Both the position numbers and the translations under genes were made by a program. A stretch of 37,957 nt of DNA from Clostridium sp. Cult2 (GTDB lineage Bacteria; Bacillota; Clostridia; Tissierellales; Tepidimicrobiaceae), in NCBI RefSeq assembly GCF_021655075.1, contig NZ_PPXX01000014.1:1-37957 (forward strand). Reading direction: 5' to 3'. Below the pieces are notes generated by a model that saw nothing but the letters and a program-made list of their open reading frames with translations, ran no database searches and had not been told where the DNA came from. Shown piece by piece: positions 1 to 9,148 of the stretch; within the stretch, counting starts at the first letter, position 1, and each line of letters begins with the position of its first letter.

Positions 1-62
1 TTAATATTAATATTATTTGATTAAAATCTGTGCCTTACAAATTTTGTAATAGGCCTTTAATA

Positions 63-91
63 TTGCCTTTTTATTATTATAGTAATATGAT
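63..91 (+). promoter_or_regulatory. Probable sigma-A promoter of murC
   Basis: TTGCCT (63-68), a 17-nt spacer and TATGAT (86-91) resemble a housekeeping promoter. It would give a leader of about 100 nt before the murC start at 204. A second TATAAT at 91-96 is spaced too far from the -35 to be the better choice. Nothing else is recognisable in bases 1-62. Confidence 0.5.
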
Positions 92-203
92 ATAATCAAG
101 CAGTGGCAAAAAAACACTTATTGGAATAAAATAATATTAATATGTAACTTGGTAATAATATTGAAAGAAAGCATTCAATTTGAACAACATAGGAGGTAAG
201 TTT

Positions 204-1604
204 ATGTTTGAATTTTGCATAAATGACCATAAATACTCTCACGTACATTTCATTGGAATTGGTGGGATTAGTATGAGTGGTTTGGCTGAAATTTTATTAA
301 TAGAAGGGTATAAAGTTTCAGGCTCTGATATGAATAATAGTTATATTATTGAAAGATTAAAAACCTTAGGTGCTGATATTTACATAGGTCATAATCAAAA
401 CAATATTAATGGAGCTAATTTAATTGTATATACAGATGCCATATCAAAGGATAATGAAGAATTGGTAAAATCTTTTGAAAACAATATCCCAACTGTCGAT
501 AGAGCAACATTTCTTGGTGCGCTGATGAAAAATTATGAAAATTCTATTGCAGTATCTGGAACCCATGGTAAAACAACTACAACTAGTATGATTGCCACAA
601 TATTAAATCGTTCACTACTAAAACCCACTATTTTACTAGGGGGCCAATTAGATGAAATTGGTGGAAATGTTAAGTTAGGCACTAAAAAATATCTTTTGAC
701 AGAGGCTTGTGAATATAAGGGAAATATTTTGAAGTACTACCCTACAATAGCCATTATATTAAACATGGAAGAAGAACATTTAGATTATTTTGAAAATATC
801 GATCATATAGTAGATACTTTTACTCAATATGGTCGAAATATTAAAGATAATGGGCATCTAATTATAAACTCTGACGATATAAACGCTAAAAAGGTAATAG
901 GAAATACAAAAGCTAAAGCAATTACCTTTGGATTAAATAATAAATCTGACTATTCGGCTGAAAATATCTCCTTTACGTCAGAAGGCTACCCAAGGTTTAT
1001 GCTTAACATAAAAGGGGAATCCTTATATCCAGTGAAGTTAAATGTAATGGGAATTCATAATGTCTACAATGCATTAGCTAGCATTGCAGCTACTCATATT
1101 TTAGGAGTTCCTATTGATACTATATTGAAATCTATAGAGGAATATAAAGGGACCCATAGACGACTAGAAGTGAAAGGAATTATAAATGGTATAAAAATAG
1201 TTGACGACTATGCTCATCACCCTACAGAAATTAAAGCCTCACTAAGAGCTTTGAAAAACTCTACAAATAGTCGAATTTGGTGTATATTTCAACCCCATAC
1301 CTATACAAGGACAAAAATACTGTTAAATAGTTTTGCTGAATCCTTTTCAGAAGCAGATAAAGTCATAATACCAGATATATATGCTGCCCGAGAAAAGGAT
1401 AATGGTATTATACATTCTACCCATTTGGTAGAGGCCTTGTTGAAGAATGGAATAGATGCTAAATATATATCTTCTTTCGAAAGTATTGAAAACTATATTC
1501 TTGAGAATGCTAAAAAAGGAGACATTGTAGTTACTATGGGAGCAGGTAATGTTTATACCATAGGAGAAGCCATGCTAGAAAACAATGAAAAGGAAGCCAT
1601 TTAA
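204..1604 (+). CDS. murC: UDP-N-acetylmuramate--L-alanine ligase MurC
   Basis: MurC is the cytoplasmic ATP-dependent ligase that adds L-alanine to UDP-MurNAc, the first amino acid of the peptidoglycan stem peptide. The 466-aa length fits the family. The N-terminal UDP-binding Rossmann motif GIGGISMSG is at about residues 18-26. The ATP P-loop GTHGKT is at about 119-124. The middle-domain segment NMEEEHLDYF and the C-terminal DDYAHHPTEI are typical of Mur ligases. The frame is open from a TTG at 180, but AGGAGG at 191-196 is well placed for the ATG at 204, so that start is preferred. The gene stands alone and is closed by a hairpin directly after its stop codon. No other mur or division genes are adjacent. 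Confidence 0.96.
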   Translation: MFEFCINDHKYSHVHFIGIGGISMSGLAEILLIEGYKVSGSDMNNSYIIERLKTLGADIYIGHNQNNINGANLIVYTDAISKDNEELVKSFENNIPTVDRATFLGALMKNYENSIAVSGTHGKTTTTSMIATILNRSLLKPTILLGGQLDEIGGNVKLGTKKYLLTEACEYKGNILKYYPTIAIILNMEEEHLDYFENIDHIVDTFTQYGRNIKDNGHLIINSDDINAKKVIGNTKAKAITFGLNNKSDYSAENISFTSEGYPRFMLNIKGESLYPVKLNVMGIHNVYNALASIAATHILGVPIDTILKSIEEYKGTHRRLEVKGIINGIKIVDDYAHHPTEIKASLRALKNSTNSRIWCIFQPHTYTRTKILLNSFAESFSEADKVIIPDIYAAREKDNGIIHSTHLVEALLKNGIDAKYISSFESIENYILENAKKGDIVVTMGAGNVYTIGEAMLENNEKEAI

Positions 1605-1626
1605 CCCCCTAAATTTAGGGGGTTTC
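1605..1626. terminator. Bidirectional terminator between murC and the LCP gene
   Basis: CCCCCTAAATTTAGGGGG (1605-1622) is a perfect palindrome followed by a T-rich stretch. It sits between the convergent stop codons of murC and the minus-strand LCP gene and could serve both. Confidence 0.85.
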
Positions 1627-1631
1627 TCAAT

Positions 1632-2627
1632 TTAAGGATTTTCAACAGAAGTCTTTCTTACATTATAAATATCTTCTAATAATTTTTTAATTTCCTTAGA
1701 ATTGAATATATAATAGGATAAAATTTTACCATCATATTTTTTTAATTCTGCCTTTCCTGGTAAAGTCATAAATATAAAATCATCTGATTTCATATCTATA
1801 ACTTTTCTTGAATAATTAATACCTTCCCAAAGCTTAATATCCGTTTTAATATAATCAAATCCCTTCTTAATAATTACAGGCAGTCGATAGGACAAAGTCT
1901 TATGGATAAAAGATTGAAGAAATTGTTGTTGGGATCTAATCCTACCTAAATCTCCATCTATATAACCACTTCCGTTGTTATTTCCCTTTCTATATCTTAA
2001 AAATTCTAAAGATTTTTTACCATTTAAAACCTGTTTCCCCTCTTTAATGTCTATATTCAAAGGGGGATTTGCAGTAGGGTCTTTATATTTCATATGAAAA
2101 GGTACCATTACTTCTACTCCACCAATTGAATTAATAATATTTTCTACCCCTTCATAATCCATTATTATGTAATGATGGATAGGAACTCCTCCCAATATAT
2201 AAGATACTGCTTTTTTTACCCCTTCTACACCATGGTCCCCATATATAGCGTTAATCTTTCTTTGTTCCCCTCTATTATATCCCTTTCTATGGACATAGGT
2301 ATCCCTTGGTATAGAAATTGCGTTTACCTGTTTAGATATTGGGTCAAAGGTTGCAAATATAATTGTGTCTGTTCTAGCATCATCCATTCCCAATAAGATT
2401 ACATTTAACCTATTACTCTTTTTAAAGGCCTCCGATAAAGAAGAATAGGTTTTGATATTAGCAGTTTGTTCTTCGATATTGTATTTTTTTTCTATTTTGG
2501 ATTCTCCGTCACTAATATTTGACCTTAACCTATTTTCATTGGATTTCAAATAAGAATAGGAGCCTAAAAAAATTGCAATAAAGAAAAATATAAAGGACAC
2601 AATAAATACTTTCCAAAAAGTTTTCAT
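1632..2627 (-). CDS. LytR-CpsA-Psr (LCP) family cell-wall glycopolymer transferase
   Basis: LCP proteins are membrane-anchored extracellular enzymes that move teichoic acids or other glycopolymers from undecaprenyl carriers onto peptidoglycan. This 331-aa protein has an N-terminal membrane segment (about residues 7-26) with a short cytoplasmic tail, then a linker and the LCP domain from about residue 75. Family motifs are visible: LLGMDDARTDTI, AISIPRDTYV, LNGKKSLEFLRYR and DLGRIRSQQQFL, which supply the conserved Arg and Asp residues that bind the lipid pyrophosphate. The start is supported by AAGGTGG upstream. Convergent with murC, it is probably monocistronic. The exact polymer substrate cannot be read from the sequence. 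Confidence 0.92.
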   Translation of the reverse strand: MKTFWKVFIVSFIFFFIAIFLGSYSYLKSNENRLRSNISDGESKIEKKYNIEEQTANIKTYSSLSEAFKKSNRLNVILLGMDDARTDTIIFATFDPISKQVNAISIPRDTYVHRKGYNRGEQRKINAIYGDHGVEGVKKAVSYILGGVPIHHYIIMDYEGVENIINSIGGVEVMVPFHMKYKDPTANPPLNIDIKEGKQVLNGKKSLEFLRYRKGNNNGSGYIDGDLGRIRSQQQFLQSFIHKTLSYRLPVIIKKGFDYIKTDIKLWEGINYSRKVIDMKSDDFIFMTLPGKAELKKYDGKILSYYIFNSKEIKKLLEDIYNVRKTSVENP

Positions 2628-2694
2628 TTATTAGCCACCTTCCATAAATGATATTTGCTATATATTGTGTCCATTCTCCATCTTTATATATCAA

Positions 2695-2732
2695 AAAACT
2701 TTCTTTTTGATATATATCAAAAAGAAAGTTTT
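2695..2732 (-). terminator. Terminator after hbd
   Basis: This is a perfect 38-bp palindrome (19-bp arms, centre GATATATATC) lying 20 bp past the hbd stop codon. On the minus strand it ends in a T run. It also lies upstream of the LCP gene, so it separates the two transcripts. Confidence 0.8.
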
Positions 2733-2752
2733 CATCAATTAATTTATATACT

Positions 2753-3607
2753 TTATCTAGAATAATCGAAAAATCCTTTTTTAGTTTTTCTTCCTAATTG
2801 TCCACCCCTTACCATCTTCCTGAGAAGTGGGTGGGCTCTATACTTTGAATCACCAAATTCAGTATATAGTACATCCATAATTGCCAAACAAACATCTAAG
2901 CCTATTAAATCAGCTAAGGCCAATGGCCCCATTGGATGATTTGCACCAAGTTTCATAGCCTCATCAATATCTTCTACTGTTGCTACTCCATCTCCTAATA
3001 TACCTACTGCTTCATTAATCATAGGAATAAGTATTCTATTTACCACAAAACCAGGAGCTTCCTCTACTTCAACTGGAGTCTTGCCTAAAGCTTTAGATAA
3101 TTCAATTATTTGATTTTTAACCTCTTCCGAAGTTCCAATACCCTTAATAATTTCCACCAATTTCATTACAGAAACTGGATTGAAAAAATGCATTCCTATT
3201 ACTTTATCTGGCCTATTTGTACTACTTGCAATTTCAGTAATGGACAAGGATGAAGTATTTGTAGCTAATATTGTATCTTCTTTACATAATTCATCTAATC
3301 TCTTAAAGGTCTCTTTCTTAACATCCATATCTTCTGAAATAGCTTCCACAATTAAATCACATTCCTTTAAATCTTCATAATTCGTAGTTATTTCAACTCT
3401 TTTCAATATATTATTCTTGTCCTCTTCAGAAATCCTTTCTTTTTTAACTAACCTATCTAAACTTTTATCTACTCCTTTTAAACTTCCCCTTGGATTTGAT
3501 GCATCAATACTTCTAACCCACATTATAACATCATAATCTTTTTGAGCAAAAACTTGTACTATCCCAGAGGCCATAGTACCTCTCCCTAATATACCAATTT
3601 TCTTCAT
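2753..3607 (-). CDS. hbd: 3-hydroxybutyryl-CoA dehydrogenase
   Basis: Hbd reversibly reduces acetoacetyl-CoA to 3-hydroxybutyryl-CoA with NAD(P)H in the clostridial C4 pathway. The length of 284 aa is normal for the clostridial enzyme. The N-terminal nucleotide-binding loop reads [11 protein letters not shown], where the usual form is GAGTMGSG, so the second position and one Gly differ. The catalytic region [14 protein letters not shown] is intact. The C-terminal dimer domain carries [26 protein letters not shown] and [11 protein letters not shown]. It starts 17 nt after the crt stop codon with GGGGGTG as ribosome site, so crt and hbd form an operon. The bcd, etf and thl genes usually found in this cluster are absent here and would have to lie elsewhere. 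Confidence 0.95.
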   Translation of the reverse strand: MKKIGILGRGTMASGIVQVFAQKDYDVIMWVRSIDASNPRGSLKGVDKSLDRLVKKERISEEDKNNILKRVEITTNYEDLKECDLIVEAISEDMDVKKETFKRLDELCKEDTILATNTSSLSITEIASSTNRPDKVIGMHFFNPVSVMKLVEIIKGIGTSEEVKNQIIELSKALGKTPVEVEEAPGFVVNRILIPMINEAVGILGDGVATVEDIDEAMKLGANHPMGPLALADLIGLDVCLAIMDVLYTEFGDSKYRAHPLLRKMVRGGQLGRKTKKGFFDYSR

Positions 3608-3624
3608 ATAAACACCCCCAGATT

Positions 3625-4404
3625 TTATTTTAATTTATAGTTTGGTTTGCGCTTCTCTAGAAACGCTTCCATACCTTCTTTCTGGTCTTCTGTAGCAAAA
3701 CATAATCCAAATAAATCTTTTTCAATAGCTTGACCTGTTTCAATATCCGTTTCTATTCCTCTATTTATTGCAACTTTTGAAAATCTAACGGCAATTTGTC
3801 CTTTAGATGCAATTTTATTGGCTATAGCCATAGCTTCATCTATCAATTCCTCTTCTGGAACTACTTTATTGACCAAGCCTATTCTATAGGCTTCTTCTGC
3901 ATCTATCATATCTGCAGTGAATATTAACTCCTTAGCTTTCCCTAAACCTACAATACGAGATAATCTTTGGGTTCCTGCAAATCCAGGAATAATCCCAAGA
4001 CCTACTTCTGGCTGCCCAAACTTTGCCTTTGGGGATGCTATCCTTATATCACAACACATGGTTAATTCGCATCCACCACCTAAAGCAAATCCATTTACAG
4101 CGGCTATAACAGGCTTTTCCATTAGCTCAATTTTCCTAAAAAGTTTTAACCCTTTATCTGCAAATTTCCTGGCTCTAAATAAATCCATATCTTTCATTTC
4201 AGAAATATCTGCTCCTGCAACAAAAGCACGTCCTTCTCCAGTAATTATCAATATATGTACTTCATCATCATCTATTACCCTATCTATTGACTTGTCCAGC
4301 TCATCTAAAACATCAGAATTTAATGCATTTAAAGCATTAGGTCTGTTAATAGATAAAATGCCTATGTTTTTTTCTTTTTTAAATTGAATATACTTAAAAC
4401 CCAT
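3625..4404 (-). CDS. crt: Enoyl-CoA hydratase / crotonase
   Basis: Crotonase interconverts 3-hydroxybutyryl-CoA and crotonyl-CoA, the step next to Hbd. The 259-aa protein shows the crotonase fold markers: [10 protein letters not shown], the oxyanion-hole segments [12 protein letters not shown] and [14 protein letters not shown], and the catalytic-Glu region [13 protein letters not shown] followed by GTQRL. The frame is open from a TTG at 4422, but the ATG at 4404 gives the usual family N-terminus (MGFKYIQ). No strong ribosome site marks either start. First gene of the crt-hbd operon, preceded by a good promoter and a near-consensus Rex operator, which suggests control by the NADH/NAD ratio. 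Confidence 0.94.
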   Translation of the reverse strand: MGFKYIQFKKEKNIGILSINRPNALNALNSDVLDELDKSIDRVIDDDEVHILIITGEGRAFVAGADISEMKDMDLFRARKFADKGLKLFRKIELMEKPVIAAVNGFALGGGCELTMCCDIRIASPKAKFGQPEVGLGIIPGFAGTQRLSRIVGLGKAKELIFTADMIDAEEAYRIGLVNKVVPEEELIDEAMAIANKIASKGQIAVRFSKVAINRGIETDIETGQAIEKDLFGLCFATEDQKEGMEAFLEKRKPNYKLK

Positions 4405-4446
4405 AGCATTTCCAACCCCCAATTATAATTATAATAATCTATTCAT

Positions 4447-4475
4447 ATTTTATCAGATAAAATATAATAAAACAA
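4447..4475 (-). promoter_or_regulatory. Promoter of the crt-hbd operon
   Basis: On the minus strand, TTGTTT (4470-4475), a 17-nt spacer and TAAAAT (4447-4452) form a plausible sigma-A promoter about 45 bp upstream of the crt ATG. The Rex-like site lies 8 bp upstream of its -35. Confidence 0.55.
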
Positions 4476-4482
4476 CTAAAGA

Positions 4483-4500
4483 TTGTTTATTTATTAACAA
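4483..4500. promoter_or_regulatory. Predicted Rex operator
   Basis: TTGTTTATTTATTAACAA matches the known Rex consensus TTGTTAAnnnnTTAACAA at all fixed positions except one. Rex is the NADH-sensing repressor that controls crt-bcd-etf-hbd genes in clostridia. The site lies just upstream of the crt promoter. The assignment is inferred from the match and the known regulon. No rex gene is in this window. Confidence 0.65.
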
Positions 4501-4561
4501 TATTAAAAACACTAAACACTCTATTGTTAAATAAAGGCTAACGGTAATTAGAGGTTAGATT

Positions 4562-5872
4562 TTACTTATATCCAGGTTTTCCTAAAAGTTTAAACATATT
4601 AGTTTTATATTCTTCTACTCCCGGTTGATTAAAAGGATTAACCCCTAATATATATCCACTAATTGCACAGGACTTTTCAAAAAAGTAGATTAGTTTCCCA
4701 AAATAGTATTCATTAATCTCTGGAACATTAAGTACTAGATTTGGCACTCTACCTTTAGTATGAGCCAATAAAGTACCTTCAAAAGCTTTCTTATTAACAA
4801 AATCAATAGTTTTATCGGATAAAAAATTAAGCCCATCCAAGTTTTCCTTATCTCTTCTTATAATCATGTCTTTTCTTGGATTTCCTATATTTATTGTAGT
4901 TTCAAACAAATTCCTTTTCCCATCCTGGATTAATTGACCTAAAGAATGTAAATCCGTTGTGAAACTAGCAGTAGCAGGAAATATCCCTTTATTATCCTTT
5001 CCTTCACTTTCTCCATATAACTGTTTCCACCATTCAGAGAAATAATATAAATTGGGTTCATAATTAATAAATACCTCTATATCCTTTCCCTTATTGTATA
5101 AAATATTTCTAGCTAAAGCATATTGATAAGATATATTTTCTTCAATATCATCTTTTGAGTATTCTTCCATTCCAGATAAGGCTCCATCCATAAGTCTATC
5201 TATGTCTATTCCTGAAACAGCTATAGGAAGTAAGCCTACTGCAGTAAGTACAGAATATCTCCCACCAATATCATCAGGTATTATAAAAGAAGTGTATCCT
5301 TCTCTTTCAGCTAGCTCCCTTAAGGCTCCCTTAGAACTATCTGTTGTAATATATATCCTCTCTTTCGCCTCATCTTTTCCATATCTATTTTCCATATATT
5401 CCTTAAAAATTCTGAAAGCCAATGCTGGTTCCATAGTAGTCCCTGATTTTGATATTACATTAATGCTAATATTTTTATCTTCCATTAAATCCAATAAGTC
5501 CAATATGTAATTACTGCTTATATTGTTCCCAGCATAGTATATTTCAGGCCCTCTCCGTTTTTCATGGGATAGGTTATTATAAAAATTGTGATTTAAAGCC
5601 TCTATACATGCCCTAGCACCTAAATAGGATCCCCCTATACCTACTAGTATAAACACTTGGGAATCTTCTCTTATTTTGTTGGCATAAGCCTTAACCTTTT
5701 CAATTTCTTCCCTATTGTAATTCCTAGGTAAGTTTATCCATCCAGTAAATTCTTTGCCTATCCCCACCCTATCATGTAGTAATCTATGAGAAGATTGTAT
5801 TATAGGTTTCATACAATCCATTTCGTGTTCTTCAATAAAACTGTTTGAATAATCAAATGTAATATTATCCAT
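4562..5872 (-). CDS. pgi: Glucose-6-phosphate isomerase
   Basis: Pgi interconverts glucose 6-phosphate and fructose 6-phosphate in glycolysis. The 436-aa length matches the short Gram-positive form of the enzyme. Sugar-isomerase domain motifs are in order: [36 protein letters not shown] (phosphate binding), [19 protein letters not shown], and the C-terminal [10 protein letters not shown], which holds the catalytic Lys region. GGAGGG upstream of the ATG at 5872 supports the start. Upstream on the minus strand is the phosphatase gene, separated from it by a terminator, so pgi probably has its own promoter. No convincing terminator follows it. Part of the pgi transcript might run into crt. Confidence 0.96.
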   Translation of the reverse strand: MDNITFDYSNSFIEEHEMDCMKPIIQSSHRLLHDRVGIGKEFTGWINLPRNYNREEIEKVKAYANKIREDSQVFILVGIGGSYLGARACIEALNHNFYNNLSHEKRRGPEIYYAGNNISSNYILDLLDLMEDKNISINVISKSGTTMEPALAFRIFKEYMENRYGKDEAKERIYITTDSSKGALRELAEREGYTSFIIPDDIGGRYSVLTAVGLLPIAVSGIDIDRLMDGALSGMEEYSKDDIEENISYQYALARNILYNKGKDIEVFINYEPNLYYFSEWWKQLYGESEGKDNKGIFPATASFTTDLHSLGQLIQDGKRNLFETTINIGNPRKDMIIRRDKENLDGLNFLSDKTIDFVNKKAFEGTLLAHTKGRVPNLVLNVPEINEYYFGKLIYFFEKSCAISGYILGVNPFNQPGVEEYKTNMFKLLGKPGYK

Positions 5873-5923
5873 AAACTTCCCTCCATTAATTTATTCTAAC
5901 CTATATCTATATTTTTAATAATA

Positions 5924-5955
5924 AAAAGTCTTAGAAGTTACCTTCTAGGACTTTT
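5924..5955 (-). terminator. Terminator after the PAS-phosphatase gene
   Basis: Arms AAAAGTCTTAGAAG and CTTCTAGGACTTTT (one G-T type pair) close a short loop. On the minus strand the hairpin follows the phosphatase stop codon at 5957-5959 directly and is followed by an AT-rich run. Confidence 0.75.
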
Positions 5956-5956
5956 A

Positions 5957-7081
5957 TCATTTAAGCACTTCCATTAATACCATTGCAAAATCATCTTCCT
6001 GTTCTCCCCATCTAAACTTTTCCACATTCTCTACTATTTTATTCAATATACCAACACCATTATTCTTTATAATATCAACTATCCTATCCACTCCAAATTC
6101 TTCTCCTTCTATGTTTTTTACTTCCGTTATTCCATCGGTATAAAACAGTACTTTGTCACCTTCATTCAATATAATATGATTTTCTTCATAATATATTTCA
6201 TTAAATATTAAGGATATGGGAAATCCCTTCGTTGTCAATAATTCAATTTCATTAGAATTATATTTAATAGGAATACAATTATGACCAGCATTTGCATATT
6301 TGAAATGATTGCTTTTAGTATTAAATACTGCATAAAATATTGTAAAATATTTATCCACTTCTAGGCCTAAAGTGCTAAATTCCTTATGGAGTTCTGTTAG
6401 AGCAACAGAAGGACTTAAAACATCATCCTTTATAGCTCTCATGGTTTGTCTAACGAACATAGTCATCATAGAAGCTGTAATGCCATTTCCAACCACATCA
6501 CAGATATATATCCCAATATTGTCTTCGTCTATATGGAAAACATCAAACATATCTCCGCTTAGCATCTCTGAAGGTTTATATAGATGATTTATTTTCAATG
6601 TTTGATAAACGCCCTTCTTTGGTAATATTCTATGTTGAAGTCTCTTGGCAAATCTTAAATCCTTAATCATTTTTTTGTTTCTCTCAATTAGTTCAAGTTC
6701 CAATTTCCTTTCTCTTGTTACATCCCTTAAGACTTCTACTGCAGCTATTACATCACCATTAGAATCTGTTAATGGAGAGCTTTTAACAGAAAAATATCTA
6801 CCATTTATTATTTCTTCTTTTTGAACGGTTTCACTAGTTTTTATACTTTTTTTAGATATGCAAAAACCACAAGGTTCATCTTTACCAATAGATTGATAGC
6901 ATTTCTTACCTATTAAATCATCTCCTAAAGCTTTTTTCATTGCTTCATTGGCATATATAATGGTACCATGAAAATCCACTACTCTAACCCAATCTGCCAT
7001 ACTTTCGAGAACATGATAGTTTAATTTACTGAATTCTTTAATCCTTTTAACTAAAGAGTTTGAATCTTCTCTAATAAGCAT
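5957..7081 (-). CDS. PAS domain plus PP2C/SpoIIE-type serine phosphatase (RsbU-like)
   Basis: The 374-aa protein has no membrane segment. Residues of about 15-125 form a PAS domain. It contains a three-cysteine motif (KKCYQSIGKDEPCGFC) often seen in this PAS subgroup. A short coiled linker follows (ELELIERNKKMIKDLRFAKR). The C-terminal half is a PP2C/SpoIIE phosphatase domain, with the metal-binding motifs SGDMFDVFHIDED, CDVVGNGITASMM, ANAGHNCIP, LFYTDGITE and EQEDDFAMVL. Such proteins usually dephosphorylate an anti-sigma-factor antagonist of the SpoIIAA/RsbV type in response to a signal. No partner switch genes are adjacent, so the target is unknown. It is divergent from a chemoreceptor gene. 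The start has AAAGGGTG upstream. Confidence 0.88.
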   Translation of the reverse strand: MLIREDSNSLVKRIKEFSKLNYHVLESMADWVRVVDFHGTIIYANEAMKKALGDDLIGKKCYQSIGKDEPCGFCISKKSIKTSETVQKEEIINGRYFSVKSSPLTDSNGDVIAAVEVLRDVTRERKLELELIERNKKMIKDLRFAKRLQHRILPKKGVYQTLKINHLYKPSEMLSGDMFDVFHIDEDNIGIYICDVVGNGITASMMTMFVRQTMRAIKDDVLSPSVALTELHKEFSTLGLEVDKYFTIFYAVFNTKSNHFKYANAGHNCIPIKYNSNEIELLTTKGFPISLIFNEIYYEENHIILNEGDKVLFYTDGITEVKNIEGEEFGVDRIVDIIKNNGVGILNKIVENVEKFRWGEQEDDFAMVLMEVLK

Positions 7082-7223
7082 ACTATCACCCTTTATATAT
7101 AATAGCTACTTTGTTTAATGATATCATAATAATTTTCAAAACACAAAGTATTTAATCTTTATACTTATAAAAAAATATTCCAGATATTTTTCCCCATTTT
7201 CCCACTTTCTTCTTTATTCTCTA

Positions 7224-7252
7224 TTAACATAAAATTAAATATATAGTATCAT
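7224..7252 (+). promoter_or_regulatory. Sigma-A-like promoter of the chemoreceptor gene
   Basis: TTAACA (7224-7229), a 17-nt spacer and TATCAT (7247-7252) give a start about 30 nt before the ATG. No flagellar sigma-D type sequence was seen. Confidence 0.6.
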
Positions 7253-7287
7253 ATATGTATTAGTCTAAACTAGAGGAGGAAATTTCA

Positions 7288-8550
7288 ATGAATAAATTAA
7301 AACTCAGATTTTTTACTTTTACTTTTATAACTATTTTTATAAGTATAATTGCTACTTATTTCATTGTCAATTCCATTGATATGGATTTAATCCAAAACCC
7401 ACAGCTACATATCTTATTTATAGCAATAATAAACACATTAATAATTGGTCTAATAACTCGAGTTCTGTTCAATAAAATAATTAATAAAACTTTTGATATA
7501 ATTACTTCAACAATAGAACATATAGCCAAAGGAGATTATACCAAAATAGAAGCTATTAAAAACATTGAAGAACTTCCTCAAATAGGAGATTCTTTAAATA
7601 AAATTATATCTGTTACTAAGAAAATGACTACAGGAGTTAGAAAAAATTCTAATGTTTTAGCTAATAATACTAGAAACTTATCCTCGGTAATTGAAGAGAC
7701 TACATCTTCCATTGAAAATATAGCTATGAGCGTTAATGAAATTGCTAAAGGTTCAGAAGATACCTCTATGAATATATCCGAATTAAGTGAAGCTATTTCT
7801 AACCTAAACAATCTATCTCAAGATACGGAAAACTTTGCAGAACAAGCTGGTGAACTCTCCATTTCCATGGCCCAGTCTGCAAAAAAAGGTTATGAAGATG
7901 TAGATAAAATCATCCATATGGTCAATTTAATAGAGAACACTACAAAAGATACTTCAAATATTATAGAAGAATTAAATCATCAGATTAAAAATATTGATAA
8001 TATAGTAGTTATTATTAATGAAATAGCTGAACAAACAAATCTTCTTGCATTAAATGCTGCTATTGAAGCTGCAAGAGCTGGGGAAGCCGGTAGAGGGTTT
8101 GCAGTAGTTGCAGAGGAGATTAGAAAATTAGCCGATGCTACCCATACATATTCGGTAGAAATATCATCTATCACTTCCAATGTAACTAATAGTAGTACAA
8201 GTGCAGTAACTAGCATCGATGAAGTAAGCGAAGTAGTAGAAGAAAGCGTAAATATTGCAGATTTAACCAAAAAATCCTTTGATGACTTATTGATTAAAAT
8301 TGATCAAATCAATATATTGATAACAGAAATTACAGAAGCTGCCAAAGAAGTCCGTAACAATAGTGAATATATATTGGAAAGGGCTTCAGAAATATCTGCC
8401 ATTTCTGAAGAAACAACAGCAGCCTCTGAGACTAGCGCTGCTGCTGTAGAAAACAACCTTGCTTCTATGGAAGAAATTACAACTTCTATTGAAAATCTAT
8501 CTTCCATTGCTGATGAATTAAATAAAATGGTAGAACATATTAGGATTTAA
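7288..8550 (+). CDS. Methyl-accepting chemotaxis protein without an extracellular sensor domain
   Basis: The 420-aa protein has two membrane helices, at about residues 7-29 and 40-62. Only about ten residues lie between them, so the usual external ligand-binding domain is missing. A HAMP-like stretch follows. The rest is a long coiled-coil signalling domain, with the conserved hairpin tip [19 protein letters not shown] and [15 protein letters not shown] at about residues 247-281, which contacts CheA and CheW. It may sense a membrane or cytoplasmic signal (inference). The ribosome site GAGGAGG and the ATG are clear. No other chemotaxis gene is nearby, so it is an orphan receptor. It lies convergent to the adenosyltransferase gene, with only 7 bp between stop codons. 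Confidence 0.93.
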   Translation: MNKLKLRFFTFTFITIFISIIATYFIVNSIDMDLIQNPQLHILFIAIINTLIIGLITRVLFNKIINKTFDIITSTIEHIAKGDYTKIEAIKNIEELPQIGDSLNKIISVTKKMTTGVRKNSNVLANNTRNLSSVIEETTSSIENIAMSVNEIAKGSEDTSMNISELSEAISNLNNLSQDTENFAEQAGELSISMAQSAKKGYEDVDKIIHMVNLIENTTKDTSNIIEELNHQIKNIDNIVVIINEIAEQTNLLALNAAIEAARAGEAGRGFAVVAEEIRKLADATHTYSVEISSITSNVTNSSTSAVTSIDEVSEVVEESVNIADLTKKSFDDLLIKIDQINILITEITEAAKEVRNNSEYILERASEISAISEETTAASETSAAAVENNLASMEEITTSIENLSSIADELNKMVEHIRI

Positions 8551-8557
8551 CTATTAT

Positions 8558-9088
8558 TTAAGGTCTATATTCTACCTTTATTTCTTCTTCTTCCAAATAC
8601 CTAGCTAGAGCATAGATCAAATCCGATAATCTATTCACGTATTTAATCACCAAAGGGTCTACCTCACTATGAGAACCTAAGGTGATTATTTTTCTTTCTG
8701 CCCTTCTACATATAGTTCGGCAAACATGAAGATAGCCAGATTTCTTCCCTGAACCAGGAATTATAAAGCCCGTAGGATTATTTAATCTACCCATGTATTC
8801 ATCGATATTGTCTTCTAAATATTTAATATCTTCTTCTACTATGTGATATTTTACTTTTGTTTTGTCTTCTGTGGCTAAATTACTGGCCACAGTAAATAGC
8901 TTGTTTTGAATTTCCTGAATAAGATCGAATATTTCTTTATCATCCATATAGTTCTTTGTAAGTCCTAAAAAAGACACTAGCTCGTCTACTGTCCCATAGC
9001 TTTCTACCCTTATATCATCCTTTGGTACCCTTTTGTTATCAAATAAAGAAGTAGTTCCCTTATCGCCAGTCTTTGTATAAATACTCAT
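8558..9088 (-). CDS. PduO-type cob(I)alamin adenosyltransferase
   Basis: This enzyme transfers the adenosyl group of ATP to cob(I)alamin, giving the coenzyme B12 used by mutases and eliminases. The length of 176 aa matches the single-domain PduO/MMAB form. The N-terminal ATP-binding signature TKTGDKGTTSLFDNKRVPKD is present, followed by the SYGTVDELVSFLGL motif. The C-terminal RTICRRAERKI holds the conserved Arg pair and Glu. GGGGGG lies upstream of the ATG at 9088. It starts 60 bp after the stop of the rRNA methyltransferase gene and may be transcribed with it. No B12-dependent enzyme is encoded beside it. Confidence 0.93.
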   Translation of the reverse strand: MSIYTKTGDKGTTSLFDNKRVPKDDIRVESYGTVDELVSFLGLTKNYMDDKEIFDLIQEIQNKLFTVASNLATEDKTKVKYHIVEEDIKYLEDNIDEYMGRLNNPTGFIIPGSGKKSGYLHVCRTICRRAERKIITLGSHSEVDPLVIKYVNRLSDLIYALARYLEEEEIKVEYRP

Positions 9089-9148
9089 AACTGCGCCCCC
9101 CTTTTATTCTTCTAATTCAATTATACCCTTAAACTATTCATATTCTCA

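Noticed and set aside
3917-4387. 156-codon plus-strand open frame opposite crt
   Set aside because: The crotonase on the minus strand explains the sequence. The other frame is Pro/Ser-rich shadow translation.
4495-4530. A second Rex site or a terminator made from TTAACAATA and TATTGTTAA
   Set aside because: The half sites are 17 bases apart, wrong for Rex, and the A/T-only stem with no T run is a poor terminator.
7120-7287. Sigma-D (flagellar) promoter before the chemoreceptor
   Set aside because: No TAAA-N15-GCCGATAT-like sequence; a sigma-A-like promoter fits better.
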